38,579 nucleotides of DNA from an uncultured Lachnospiraceae bacterium. Its GTDB lineage: Bacteria > Bacillota > Clostridia > Lachnospirales > Lachnospiraceae. The stretch is taken from positions 1-38,579 of the forward strand of contig CAJTOL010000032.1 in assembly GCA_910577645.1 (NCBI GenBank), given 5' to 3'. The position numbers and the translations under genes were made by a program. The notes beneath the pieces were generated by a model. It did not search any database, was not told where the DNA came from, and saw only the letters and a program-made list of their open reading frames with translations. How positions within the stretch are numbered: position 1 is the stretch's first letter; the number at the start of each line of letters is the position of its first letter. This document shows positions 1 through 6,897 of the stretch, piece after piece.

Positions 1-181
1 CAATTCTCCAGGAGGACAGCATCCATGCCCGGTGCTCTTTCTCTAAAAAAGCCACTCCTACCCCGCAGTCCTCAGAGTGAAAAGTGCTGCAATCCTGAAA
101 ATAGTTGATAATCCCGGTCATTGTAAGGAATCCAGCCTCGTTTGTCTCACTGTAACGAATCCTGCTCTCTAACTGATACAT
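1..181 (-). CDS. Acyl-ACP thioesterase-like (hotdog fold) protein, N-terminal part
   Basis: The gene runs off the left edge, so only about 60 N-terminal residues are visible. The translation contains ESRIRYSETNEAG and then TGIINYFQDCSTFHSEDCGVG, which matches the start of clostridial acyl-ACP/acyl-CoA thioesterases of the 4HBT/FatA-like hotdog group. These hydrolyse fatty acyl thioesters in the cytoplasm. Two in-frame ATGs exist, at 193 and 181. The one at 181 is preferred because AGGATGAGG lies about 6 nt upstream, whereas the ATG at 193 has no good ribosome site. A near-consensus promoter lies just upstream. The C-terminal half, including most of the substrate tunnel, is not visible, so the precise substrate is unknown. 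Confidence 0.75.
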   Translation of the reverse strand, partial: MYQLESRIRYSETNEAGFLTMTGIINYFQDCSTFHSEDCGVGVAFLEKEHRAWMLSSWRI

Positions 182-209
182 ATACTTCCTCATCCTAAAA
201 TCAAGTATC

Positions 210-238
210 ATTATATCTGATTATCTTTGGATTGTCCA
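210..238 (-). promoter_or_regulatory. Sigma-A-type promoter of the thioesterase-like gene
   Basis: Read on the minus strand, TGGACA (233-238) and TATAAT (210-215) are separated by exactly 17 nt. It sits about 17 bases upstream of the first possible ATG, giving a short leader. Confidence 0.7.
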
Positions 239-294
239 GAGGTAAGTCGTTAATTCCTCGTAAAAGCCATCTTCGTCTTTTTATCTAAATACTG

Positions 295-340
295 AAAAGA
301 GCCTTAAGACCCGGCAAAATCAGGTTTTAACGCTCTTTTT
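295..340 (-). terminator. Rho-independent terminator of tRNA-Gln
   Basis: Arms AAAAGAGC (295-302) and GCTCTTTT (332-339) continue inward through TTAA and ACC pairings, giving about 17 bp with two interruptions. The minus-strand 3' arm ends in a T run. It lies directly downstream of the tRNA. The symmetric A/T flanks may let it work both ways. Confidence 0.7.
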
Positions 341-345
341 CTGCG

Positions 346-417
346 CTGGGCTACAAGGATTCGAACCTTGAAATGACGGAGTCAGAGTCCGTTGCCTTAC
401 CATTTGGCGATAGCCCA
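346..417 (-). tRNA. tRNA-Gln (anticodon CUG)
   Basis: The minus strand folds as a 72-nt cloverleaf. The 7-bp acceptor TGGGCTA/TAGCCCA is perfect. The anticodon stem ACGGA/TCCGT encloses loop CTCTGAC, which places CTG at the anticodon. The T-arm contains GGTTCGAATCC. The discriminator base is G, as expected for glutamine tRNA. The 3' CCA is not encoded. It has its own promoter and terminator and reads CAG codons. Confidence 0.93.
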
Positions 418-433
418 TTAACGCAACGAGTGT

Positions 434-462
434 ATTATACAATAACATCACTCGTTGGTCAA
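434..462 (-). promoter_or_regulatory. Promoter of tRNA-Gln
   Basis: On the minus strand TTGACC (457-462) and TATAAT (434-439) are spaced by 17 nt. The -10 box lies 16 nt upstream of the mature tRNA 5' end. It fits between the anti-sigma stop codon at 470 and the tRNA. Confidence 0.8.
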
Positions 463-469
463 GCATTTT

Positions 470-2641
470 TTACCTAATTTCTTCAAAGTTTTGCACCAGG
501 CTGCGATACCAGGCGTTCATCCGGATTTTACTTCTGCTGTCTCTTCTTATAATGCCCCTGTTATTAAAAAGGCCGGAAAAAGCTCCGTCTCCGGAAAAAT
601 GAGTTGTAGAATTGCGGATAGAGTATCCTATCAGCCGATCTCCGCTAGGAGAAATTCCCGGGCCATGCAGCCATCGGGCAACCTGATCCTCCTGATCCAG
701 AAATTCTTTTTCCCAGATAGATTCCTCCATGCCGGGACCTGGCGCAATCTTCTGCCTTTCATCCTTCTGTCCTGTGTCCTCCTGCAGGTCTGTCGTTCCG
801 GGGCCTGGCATAACGTGAGCGCCGGATTCGTCTTTCCAGCACCATTCTGCCTCGTTCTCTATCTGCTCCAAAATCTGGTGAATCTCATCCCGTTTAATCA
901 CCGTTGCCTTTTCTCCTGTCTCATAAGGTACAGAGTCCGTCCGGACAGTGTCAGGATTTTTCTTGGAAGAAGCTTCCAAATCGTTCTCTCCAGGAAGATT
1001 CTCTATGCAAGTTTCATCTGAAGGCAGATCTTCCGGGATTTCTTCCTCCGCCCTTTCACCCGAAAGTCCAGAGCCGTCCGGCACCGCTTCCTCCAAAGGA
1101 GTATCCTGGGTCATTCCGTTTTGGTTTTCATCACTTTTGTCAGAGTCTTCTGCAACATCTCCCTCTTCCTGGGATGTGCTGTCGGAGGTCTTGCTTGTCT
1201 CTGTCGGCTCTGTTTCCGCTCCGTCTGAAGACGGATCCGTTATAGCCGGGTCTGTCTCCGCTCCCTCTAAGGATCCGCTGGTTCCGGCCGGGTCTGTCTC
1301 TGTTTCCTCTACGGGCCGGTTTTCCCCGGCCTGGCCTGATTCCGTTTCCTCTATGGACTGGTTTGTTCCAGCTTCCCCTGACTCGTCAGATGGCCGGCTT
1401 TCCTCCTCCAATGCCTGCCCGCCGGTTCCCACTGTCTCTTCCGCTCCAGCCTCCGTTTTCTCTGTATCTGCCGTCTGTCCGGGCTGTTCTGTCTCCTGAG
1501 CCTGAGTTCTTTCCTCTGTCTCTCCGTTCTTTTCTCCCACAGAACCTTCTGTTTTTTCTTTATTATTGGAGTTATCATCCACCGATTCCAGTATTTCTTC
1601 CGAATCTGTATCGATATCTCCCACATTTTTCTCATCTATATTTCCTGCCGAACTATTTTCTGCCTCCGGCCTGTCTGTGCCTGCCGTCTCTGTCTCTCCT
1701 TTGCCGGAATCCGTTTTATCCGGCCTGCTCCCGGCCTCTAAAACCGCCGTTTCTTCCTGAGCCGGCATGGAAGCCCTTCCTTCCGGTTCTTCCTCCCTTA
1801 CCCGGCGTATTGTTTCTTCCGTAACTGAGGTTACCTGAACCTCACTCTTCAGCTGATACGACTGTTGATCAATCCGGGCAGAAAGCTCTCCCATAGTCAT
1901 AGCTGCCAGGCTGGGAACATCCTCAGCCTGAACATTCTCGTTTTCCTCAACCAGCGCCTGAATAAAAGAAGCCTTTCCCTGGGAAATCTGGTATTCCTCC
2001 GCCAGCTGAAGGATCTCCTGGCGGGCTTCTTCTTCCACCACGGCAGGCTGCTCGTAGACCACTGCCTGGACTTCATTCACAGCAAGGGAATGTTCAACAT
2101 TAGAGGAAAGACTCCGGCACAGCTCCTGTTTCCCGTCCTCTTTCTTTTTGGAAGAAACCGTCACCAAGACAGCGCTTCTCTCTGATTCATTCTTTTTTAA
2201 ATATCCCTGTTCCGTCATAGTAGTAATGACAGAATCCACCGCTTCCTCCAGCTTTCTTCCCTTTATGTTTTCCTGACAAATAACAGCCTCCCCGTCTTCA
2301 TTGATGGCAATGCTTTTCACTACCCGATCCTGCCGGTTTAAGCACAATTCCACACTGGGATTTACATCCAGACCCACTACCGTTACGATCTGGCCAAATT
2401 CATAATAGGAAAAACCGCCTCCTAACGCCAGGCACAGGCAGGCCGCTGCCGCCATGGTTCTGGCTCTCCCCACAAAGGAAATCCCCTTTCCCCCGGCAGT
2501 CTTTTTCCGCCGACCGGATTCCCCCAGTTCCTGAGGCACTGACAAATCCAATTTGTTCCATATATCGGGAGTAAGGTCTGTAAGGGCAGACTTTATCTGT
2601 TCTTCCATCTGCTGCCGGTTCCAAGTCTGCTGATTTTCCAT
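470..2641 (-). CDS. RsgI-like membrane anti-sigma factor with long acidic stalk
   Basis: This 723-residue protein probably holds the neighbouring ECF sigma factor inactive at the membrane. Residues 1-60 form a soluble anti-sigma domain. One hydrophobic segment lies at about 62-79. It is followed directly by an RsgI-type middle domain with LDVNPSVEL; the Asn94-Pro95 bond is at the position where RsgI proteins cleave themselves. Residues about 300-580 are low-complexity, rich in Glu, Ser, Thr and Asp, with imperfect ETETDPA/AETDPA-type repeats, and probably span the cell wall. The C-terminal part has three GPG motifs (about 613-615, 635-637, 660-662) and no recognisable carbohydrate-binding module. 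The start is supported by GGAGTGAGGAT four bases after the sigma gene, so the two are co-translated. The signal that is sensed is unknown. Confidence 0.85.
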   Translation of the reverse strand: MENQQTWNRQQMEEQIKSALTDLTPDIWNKLDLSVPQELGESGRRKKTAGGKGISFVGRARTMAAAACLCLALGGGFSYYEFGQIVTVVGLDVNPSVELCLNRQDRVVKSIAINEDGEAVICQENIKGRKLEEAVDSVITTMTEQGYLKKNESERSAVLVTVSSKKKEDGKQELCRSLSSNVEHSLAVNEVQAVVYEQPAVVEEEARQEILQLAEEYQISQGKASFIQALVEENENVQAEDVPSLAAMTMGELSARIDQQSYQLKSEVQVTSVTEETIRRVREEEPEGRASMPAQEETAVLEAGSRPDKTDSGKGETETAGTDRPEAENSSAGNIDEKNVGDIDTDSEEILESVDDNSNNKEKTEGSVGEKNGETEERTQAQETEQPGQTADTEKTEAGAEETVGTGGQALEEESRPSDESGEAGTNQSIEETESGQAGENRPVEETETDPAGTSGSLEGAETDPAITDPSSDGAETEPTETSKTSDSTSQEEGDVAEDSDKSDENQNGMTQDTPLEEAVPDGSGLSGERAEEEIPEDLPSDETCIENLPGENDLEASSKKNPDTVRTDSVPYETGEKATVIKRDEIHQILEQIENEAEWCWKDESGAHVMPGPGTTDLQEDTGQKDERQKIAPGPGMEESIWEKEFLDQEDQVARWLHGPGISPSGDRLIGYSIRNSTTHFSGDGAFSGLFNNRGIIRRDSRSKIRMNAWYRSLVQNFEEIR

Positions 2642-2645
2642 ATCC

Positions 2646-3224
2646 TCACTCCTCTCTTAAATATTGTTCTAATTTTTTCATAGCCCGGTTGTACTTAGAC
2701 AACACAGTGGCCAGAGGCATTCCTAAACCGGCCGCTATCTCCCGGTGCTTCATACCGGCCCCTGCGTGAAGCAGAACAATCTCCCTCTCTTCTTCCTTTA
2801 AGATCTCCAGGGCCGCTTTTAAGACCACTTTGTCCGCTGCGTCTTCTATCTGGGCGCATATTTCGCCCGTCTCCTCTCCGTTTAAATCCTCCAGCCGCAC
2901 ATCTGCCCGGTGCTTCTGTTCACGGAATTTCATATAACAAAGATTCCGCGCTATGGTAAAAATCCAGGCCAGAGGCTTCCCTTTCGAATGATAAGCAGAT
3001 GCCGAAACCCACACCTTCATATAGGTCTCCTGCATTACCTCCTCTGCATCCTGAGGATTTTTTAAAATAGACAGGATAAAGCTGTATACGGTTCGGTCTG
3101 TATTTTTATATAATTGCAGGAATGCCTCCTGGTCCCCTTTTGCAATACGGCCAAGCAGCTTGTCGCCGTCAAAACCGTCTGAATTCGGGTTCCCCCCAAG
3201 GCCAATCACATCCAATGGCAACAT
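2646..3224 (-). CDS. ECF-type RNA polymerase sigma factor
   Basis: A 192-residue sigma-70 family factor of the extracytoplasmic-function type. Region 2 spans about residues 27-95 (DAEEVMQETYMKVW, then AWIFTIARNLCYMKFRE). Region 4 spans about 135-190 and contains a helix-turn-helix (HREIAAGLGMPLATVLSKYNRA). It lacks region 3, as this class does. The next gene starts 4 bases past its stop and encodes an RsgI-like anti-sigma factor, so the pair forms a stress or envelope signalling switch. The start follows AGGAAAGG. The gap to truA upstream is only 46 bp with no convincing terminator, so co-transcription with truA is possible. No clear autoregulatory ECF promoter could be fixed. Confidence 0.92.
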   Translation of the reverse strand: MLPLDVIGLGGNPNSDGFDGDKLLGRIAKGDQEAFLQLYKNTDRTVYSFILSILKNPQDAEEVMQETYMKVWVSASAYHSKGKPLAWIFTIARNLCYMKFREQKHRADVRLEDLNGEETGEICAQIEDAADKVVLKAALEILKEEEREIVLLHAGAGMKHREIAAGLGMPLATVLSKYNRAMKKLEQYLREE

Positions 3225-3270
3225 GGACCGAAATTCCTTTCCTAATTAGTTAATGCACAAATCCTTAAAG

Positions 3271-4035
3271 TTATTGCAAATTACTGAAAATATTTTCGTA
3301 TTCTACCAATTCCAGGCACAGACCCTCCGGCGGAGCCGTGTGGCCTGCCGCTTCTCTGGAAAGAGCTGCCAGGGTTTCTTTTACGCTTTCCGGTTCCCTC
3401 TCTCCGGCTCCCACCTCAATCAAGGTTCCGGTAAGAATCCGCACCATGTACTGTAAAAAACCGTTTCCCGTATATCGGACAGTCAGTTTTGTGCCATCCT
3501 GGTAAAAATCAATTCTTTCAATCGTACGCACCGTGCTTTTTTTCATCTTCCGGTTTCCGCAAAAGCTTTTAAAGTCATGGGTTCCCAAAAGCAATCCGGC
3601 AGCCGCCTTCATTCTTTCTACATCCAGAGGTTTTCCCAGTCCATAAGTGTACTTTCTGGTAAAAACGTCCTTCTTTTCTCCCATTTCAATCCGGTAAGCA
3701 TAGGTTTTCCGGACTGCGTGGAGGCGGCTGTGAAACCGGTATGGCGCCTGTTCCACAGAAAGCACCCGGATATCCTCAGGCAGGTAAGTATTCAAATACC
3801 CCCGAATTTCCTCTCCGCTCTTTTTTTCGGCAAGATAAAAATTTGCCACCTGGCCGTCGGCATGAACGCCGCCGTCGGTTCGTCCGGAGCCGTGAACCTC
3901 TACCTTCCCGCCTTCATACCGGCTTAATACTGCCTCCAGTTTTCCCTGAATCGTCTTATCTGTGGTTACCTGCCTCTGCCATCCGTCATATCTGGTTCCG
4001 TCATATTGCAGGACCATTTTATAATTTACACTCAA
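3271..4035 (-). CDS. truA: tRNA pseudouridine(38-40) synthase TruA
   Basis: TruA converts U38, U39 and U40 in the anticodon arm of tRNAs to pseudouridine. The 254-residue protein has the family core: LQYDGTRYDGWQ at the N-terminus, then GSGRTDGGVHADGQVANF, where Asp54 is the catalytic aspartate, and KSFCGNR plus GNGFLQYMVRI in the C-terminal half. Length is normal for the family. A TTG start is chosen because AGGAG lies 6 nt upstream; the first ATG, six codons later, lacks a ribosome site. It has its own strong promoter. Confidence 0.95.
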   Translation of the reverse strand: MSVNYKMVLQYDGTRYDGWQRQVTTDKTIQGKLEAVLSRYEGGKVEVHGSGRTDGGVHADGQVANFYLAEKKSGEEIRGYLNTYLPEDIRVLSVEQAPYRFHSRLHAVRKTYAYRIEMGEKKDVFTRKYTYGLGKPLDVERMKAAAGLLLGTHDFKSFCGNRKMKKSTVRTIERIDFYQDGTKLTVRYTGNGFLQYMVRILTGTLIEVGAGEREPESVKETLAALSREAAGHTAPPEGLCLELVEYENIFSNLQ

Positions 4036-4058
4036 TGTTTTCTCCTAGTTGTTTTATG

Positions 4059-4087
4059 ATTATAGTATAAAAGAGCTTCTGTGACAA
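4059..4087 (-). promoter_or_regulatory. Promoter of truA
   Basis: On the minus strand TTGTCA (4082-4087) and TATAAT (4059-4064) are spaced by 17 nt, about 24 bases upstream of the TTG start. It may also drive the sigma/anti-sigma pair. Confidence 0.75.
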
Positions 4088-4113
4088 GCCGAAAGAACCT
4101 CTGAAATATTCTG

Positions 4114-4158
4114 CAAAGGGGATGTGGCAAAATGAAACCATGGGCCACATCCCCTTTG
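4114..4158 (-). terminator. Strong, probably bidirectional terminator after the symporter gene
   Basis: A perfect 14-15 bp stem, AAAGGGGATGTGGC paired with GCCACATCCCCTTT, encloses a 15-nt loop. It lies between the stop of the symporter gene (4204) and the truA promoter, insulating the two units. Confidence 0.75.
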
Positions 4159-4203
4159 TATGCTTATTTTATTGTAAAAATCCTCCGCAGGTTCTGTGAA
4201 GGC

Positions 4204-5559
4204 CTACTTTAATCCCATCACCAGGATTACCAGAATCACAACCGGAATCACAAATGTTACATACCATCTTAAAGACCGCGGGAACTTTAATCCGGTACCG
4301 GTATTGGCCTCTGCCAGATAGTTGTCAAATCCCCAGCCCCATTTGGTCACACAGAACAGCAGGAAAATCAAAGAACCTCCCGGCAGCAGCAGATTGCTGA
4401 CAATAAAGTCTTCTAAATCCAGCACCGCGCTTCCTGCGCCTCTGGGCTGGAAGCCGCTCCAGACATTATAACCCAATACACAGGGAACAGACGCGGCAAA
4501 AATTACAATTCCGTTAATAAGAGCCGTCTTTTTCCGGCTCCAGGCCCACTTGTCCATACAGCAGGCCATAATATTCTCAAATACTGCTATGATAGTGGAG
4601 AAGGCCGCAAAGGTCATAAACAGGAAAAACAGGCTTCCCCACAACCGGCCTCCGGCCATTACATTAAATACGTTGGGCAGTGTGATAAAAATCAGCTCCG
4701 GGCCGGCTCCCGGATCCACACCGAAGGCAAAACAGGCCGGGAAAATGATCAGGCCGGAAACAATGGCTACAAAGGTATCCAGAACTGCAATCTGAACTGA
4801 CTCTCCAAAGAGAGTGTGATCCTTGCTCATATAGCTTCCGAAAATAGCCATGGATCCGATACCAAGGCTTAAGGTAAAGAAGGCCTGGTTCATGGCTGCA
4901 ATAATAACATTGGCAAGTCCCACTTCCTCTACCTTACTCCAATCCGGGACCAGATAAAATTTCAGGCCTTCCATGCCGCCCTCCAGGGAAACACTGTTAA
5001 CGGCCAGCACCACAATCAGGGCTAAAAGCCCAAGCATCATTATCTTGGTAATCCGCTCCACTCCGGCCTGAAGGCCCAAAGAACAGATGGCAAATCCAAC
5101 TGCTACAATCACTGCCATCCAAAAGGTCATGCTTACCGGATTCCCTAACATATTGGAAAACTCTCCGGCCACTGCCTCCGTGTTCATTCCCTGAAAATCA
5201 TTTCTTAAAAACTTCACAAAATAGCACAGCATCCAACCGGCCACTGAGGTGTAAAACATCATCAGCACATAGTTTCCCAGCATGGCCGCCAGTCCATGGA
5301 TATGCCATTTGCTGCCCGGCTTTTCCAGCTCCTGATAGCAGCATACCGGGCTCTTTCTGCTGGCCCGTCCCACTGCAAACTCCATAGTTAAAACCGGTAC
5401 TCCCACTGCTATCAAAAAGAACAGATAAAACAGTACAAAGATACCGCCGCCGTTCTGTCCAGTCACATAGGGAAATTTCCATACATTTCCAATACCGATG
5501 GCGCATCCTGCGGAAATCAGGATAAAACCAAGCCTTGATTTAAAATTTTCTCTTTCCAT
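4204..5559 (-). CDS. Sodium-dependent transporter of the neurotransmitter:sodium symporter (NSS/SNF) family
   Basis: A 451-residue polytopic membrane protein with about 11-12 membrane spans, similar in length to bacterial NSS proteins of the MhsT/LeuT type that import amino acids with sodium. The hallmark of transmembrane segment 1 is present: GCAIGIGNVWKFPYVTGQNGG, the unwound region that binds sodium and substrate. TM6-like NQAFFTLSLGIGSMAIFGSY and TM8-like FMTFAAFSTIIAVFENI also fit. The ATG at 5559 is preferred over a TTG two codons upstream because AGGAAG sits 6 nt before it. The gene appears to be a single transcription unit ending at the hairpin at 4114-4158. The substrate (probably an amino acid) cannot be told from sequence. 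Confidence 0.92.
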   Translation of the reverse strand: MERENFKSRLGFILISAGCAIGIGNVWKFPYVTGQNGGGIFVLFYLFFLIAVGVPVLTMEFAVGRASRKSPVCCYQELEKPGSKWHIHGLAAMLGNYVLMMFYTSVAGWMLCYFVKFLRNDFQGMNTEAVAGEFSNMLGNPVSMTFWMAVIVAVGFAICSLGLQAGVERITKIMMLGLLALIVVLAVNSVSLEGGMEGLKFYLVPDWSKVEEVGLANVIIAAMNQAFFTLSLGIGSMAIFGSYMSKDHTLFGESVQIAVLDTFVAIVSGLIIFPACFAFGVDPGAGPELIFITLPNVFNVMAGGRLWGSLFFLFMTFAAFSTIIAVFENIMACCMDKWAWSRKKTALINGIVIFAASVPCVLGYNVWSGFQPRGAGSAVLDLEDFIVSNLLLPGGSLIFLLFCVTKWGWGFDNYLAEANTGTGLKFPRSLRWYVTFVIPVVILVILVMGLK

Positions 5560-5615
5560 ACTCAACTTCCTTTTTCTGGTTTTGTCTCTTTGTCCATTTT
5601 CAGATAAAAAGCCGG

Positions 5616-5650
5616 TTATTATATTAATATAGAACCAGTAAAATGTAAAG
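5616..5650 (-). promoter_or_regulatory. Possible promoter of the NSS transporter gene
   Basis: The minus strand has TTTACA followed 17 nt later by TAATAT, in an AT-rich stretch that also contains TATAAT three bases further on. This is a weak call. No other candidate is better in the 125-bp gap to the glycan cluster. Confidence 0.35.
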
Positions 5651-5690
5651 GGGTTATGGGAAATTCAATACTGGCAAAATAAAACCAGAG

Positions 5691-6896
5691 TTATGACAGC
5701 AGCTCTAAAAGTTTATTTACTTCCGTTAAAGCATTGGCCCGTTCTCTTTTTGACGCAGCAAGGCCATATACCTTCCTTTTTTCAGGATGGTCTGCAAAAT
5801 CTAATATCTTTTGAGCCAGTGCTTCCGGCTCAAGCTTACACACTTCGCCGTCCACCCCATCCCGCACTTGCTCTTTTACGCCGCTGTAATCCGATACCAA
5901 TATGGCGCACCCCAGGATCTGGGCCTCCTCTATGGCGACACTTTTTCCTTCCAGATAAGTCCCGTGGACATATAGATCACATTGTGCATAGTAGGGAAAA
6001 GGATTGTTTACCGTCCCAAGGAGTATAAAGTCCTTTTCCAGCCCTGCCCTGCGGATCTGATTTTCCAGTTTCTTTCGCAATTTCCCTTCTCCCAGGACAT
6101 ACCACCGGAATCCTTTCCTGGCCCTTTTCAAAATCTCCATAGCCCTGATCTTGATATCATGAGCCTTTTCCGGAACCAGACGGCCGACTGTCAAAATCCG
6201 AAATCCGTCAAAGCCATCTGAAAATCCTCCCGGCTCTTTTGCCTTTTTTACAATTCTATCCCGATCTATCAGGTTATACAGCACTTTCGTGCGATCCTTA
6301 CATTCCGGATAAGCAGACAAAAACGCCTCCTTTACATTTTCTGCTACTGTAAAGATACTGTCAAACTCTAAATAACTGTCCTCATCTAATTTTCTGTTAT
6401 AGCCTGCAAGGCCGTAATTTGTATGTATAAATGCTGCTTTCTTACCGGCATTTACATAGGAAGCGATATAATACGCTGCTCCTCCTTCCAGGTAAGCCAC
6501 CGCAAGGTCGTAATGGTTATCCAGCCTTTGCGCGCCGTCAGAAAGGATTTTCCAGAAAAGCTTGTCATACCGGATACTTCCTTTTCTTATCATATCCCAA
6601 AGATTTTCTGTGATATATCCCATTCTCTTAAAGATAATCCCCCTTGTGAGCAGATTCTTTACCACTGTTTTCATAAGTCTTATCTTCCCTGTATAATTAA
6701 GCACAGAAATGGGAAAGTACTGTTCATTTAATACTTTTACTCCCTCTGGTATTTGATCGATCAATTCTCCCTGGCCGGTAAGGACAAACAAAGAGACCTG
6801 ATATTTTTTCAAATCTATCTGTTTTAGCAATTCCAATATCGCTTTCTCTCCGCCGCCCATTCCCATGGTATTAATCACAAACAGTATCGATTTCAT
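5691..6896 (-). CDS. GT4 family glycosyltransferase
   Basis: A 401-residue retaining GT-B glycosyltransferase that adds a sugar from a nucleotide-sugar donor to a surface-glycan intermediate at the inner membrane face. The N-terminal domain begins SILFVINTMGMGGGEKA, the GT4 glycine loop. The C-terminal donor domain has ILTVGRLVPEKAHD and a canonical EX7E pair, Glu316 and Glu324 (EGKSVAIEE). The start at 6896 has GGGAG 6 nt upstream and lies one base past the stop of the preceding membrane-protein gene. A 12-codon longer frame exists but has no better ribosome site. It is the last gene of the long polysaccharide run. Donor and acceptor are unknown. Confidence 0.88.
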   Translation of the reverse strand: MKSILFVINTMGMGGGEKAILELLKQIDLKKYQVSLFVLTGQGELIDQIPEGVKVLNEQYFPISVLNYTGKIRLMKTVVKNLLTRGIIFKRMGYITENLWDMIRKGSIRYDKLFWKILSDGAQRLDNHYDLAVAYLEGGAAYYIASYVNAGKKAAFIHTNYGLAGYNRKLDEDSYLEFDSIFTVAENVKEAFLSAYPECKDRTKVLYNLIDRDRIVKKAKEPGGFSDGFDGFRILTVGRLVPEKAHDIKIRAMEILKRARKGFRWYVLGEGKLRKKLENQIRRAGLEKDFILLGTVNNPFPYYAQCDLYVHGTYLEGKSVAIEEAQILGCAILVSDYSGVKEQVRDGVDGEVCKLEPEALAQKILDFADHPEKRKVYGLAASKRERANALTEVNKLLELLS

Positions 6897-6897
6897 C

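Noticed and set aside
455..1824. Several plus-strand open frames opposite the anti-sigma stalk
   Set aside because: They mirror the low-complexity Glu/Ser/Thr codons of the minus-strand gene, have no family resemblance and lack ribosome sites.
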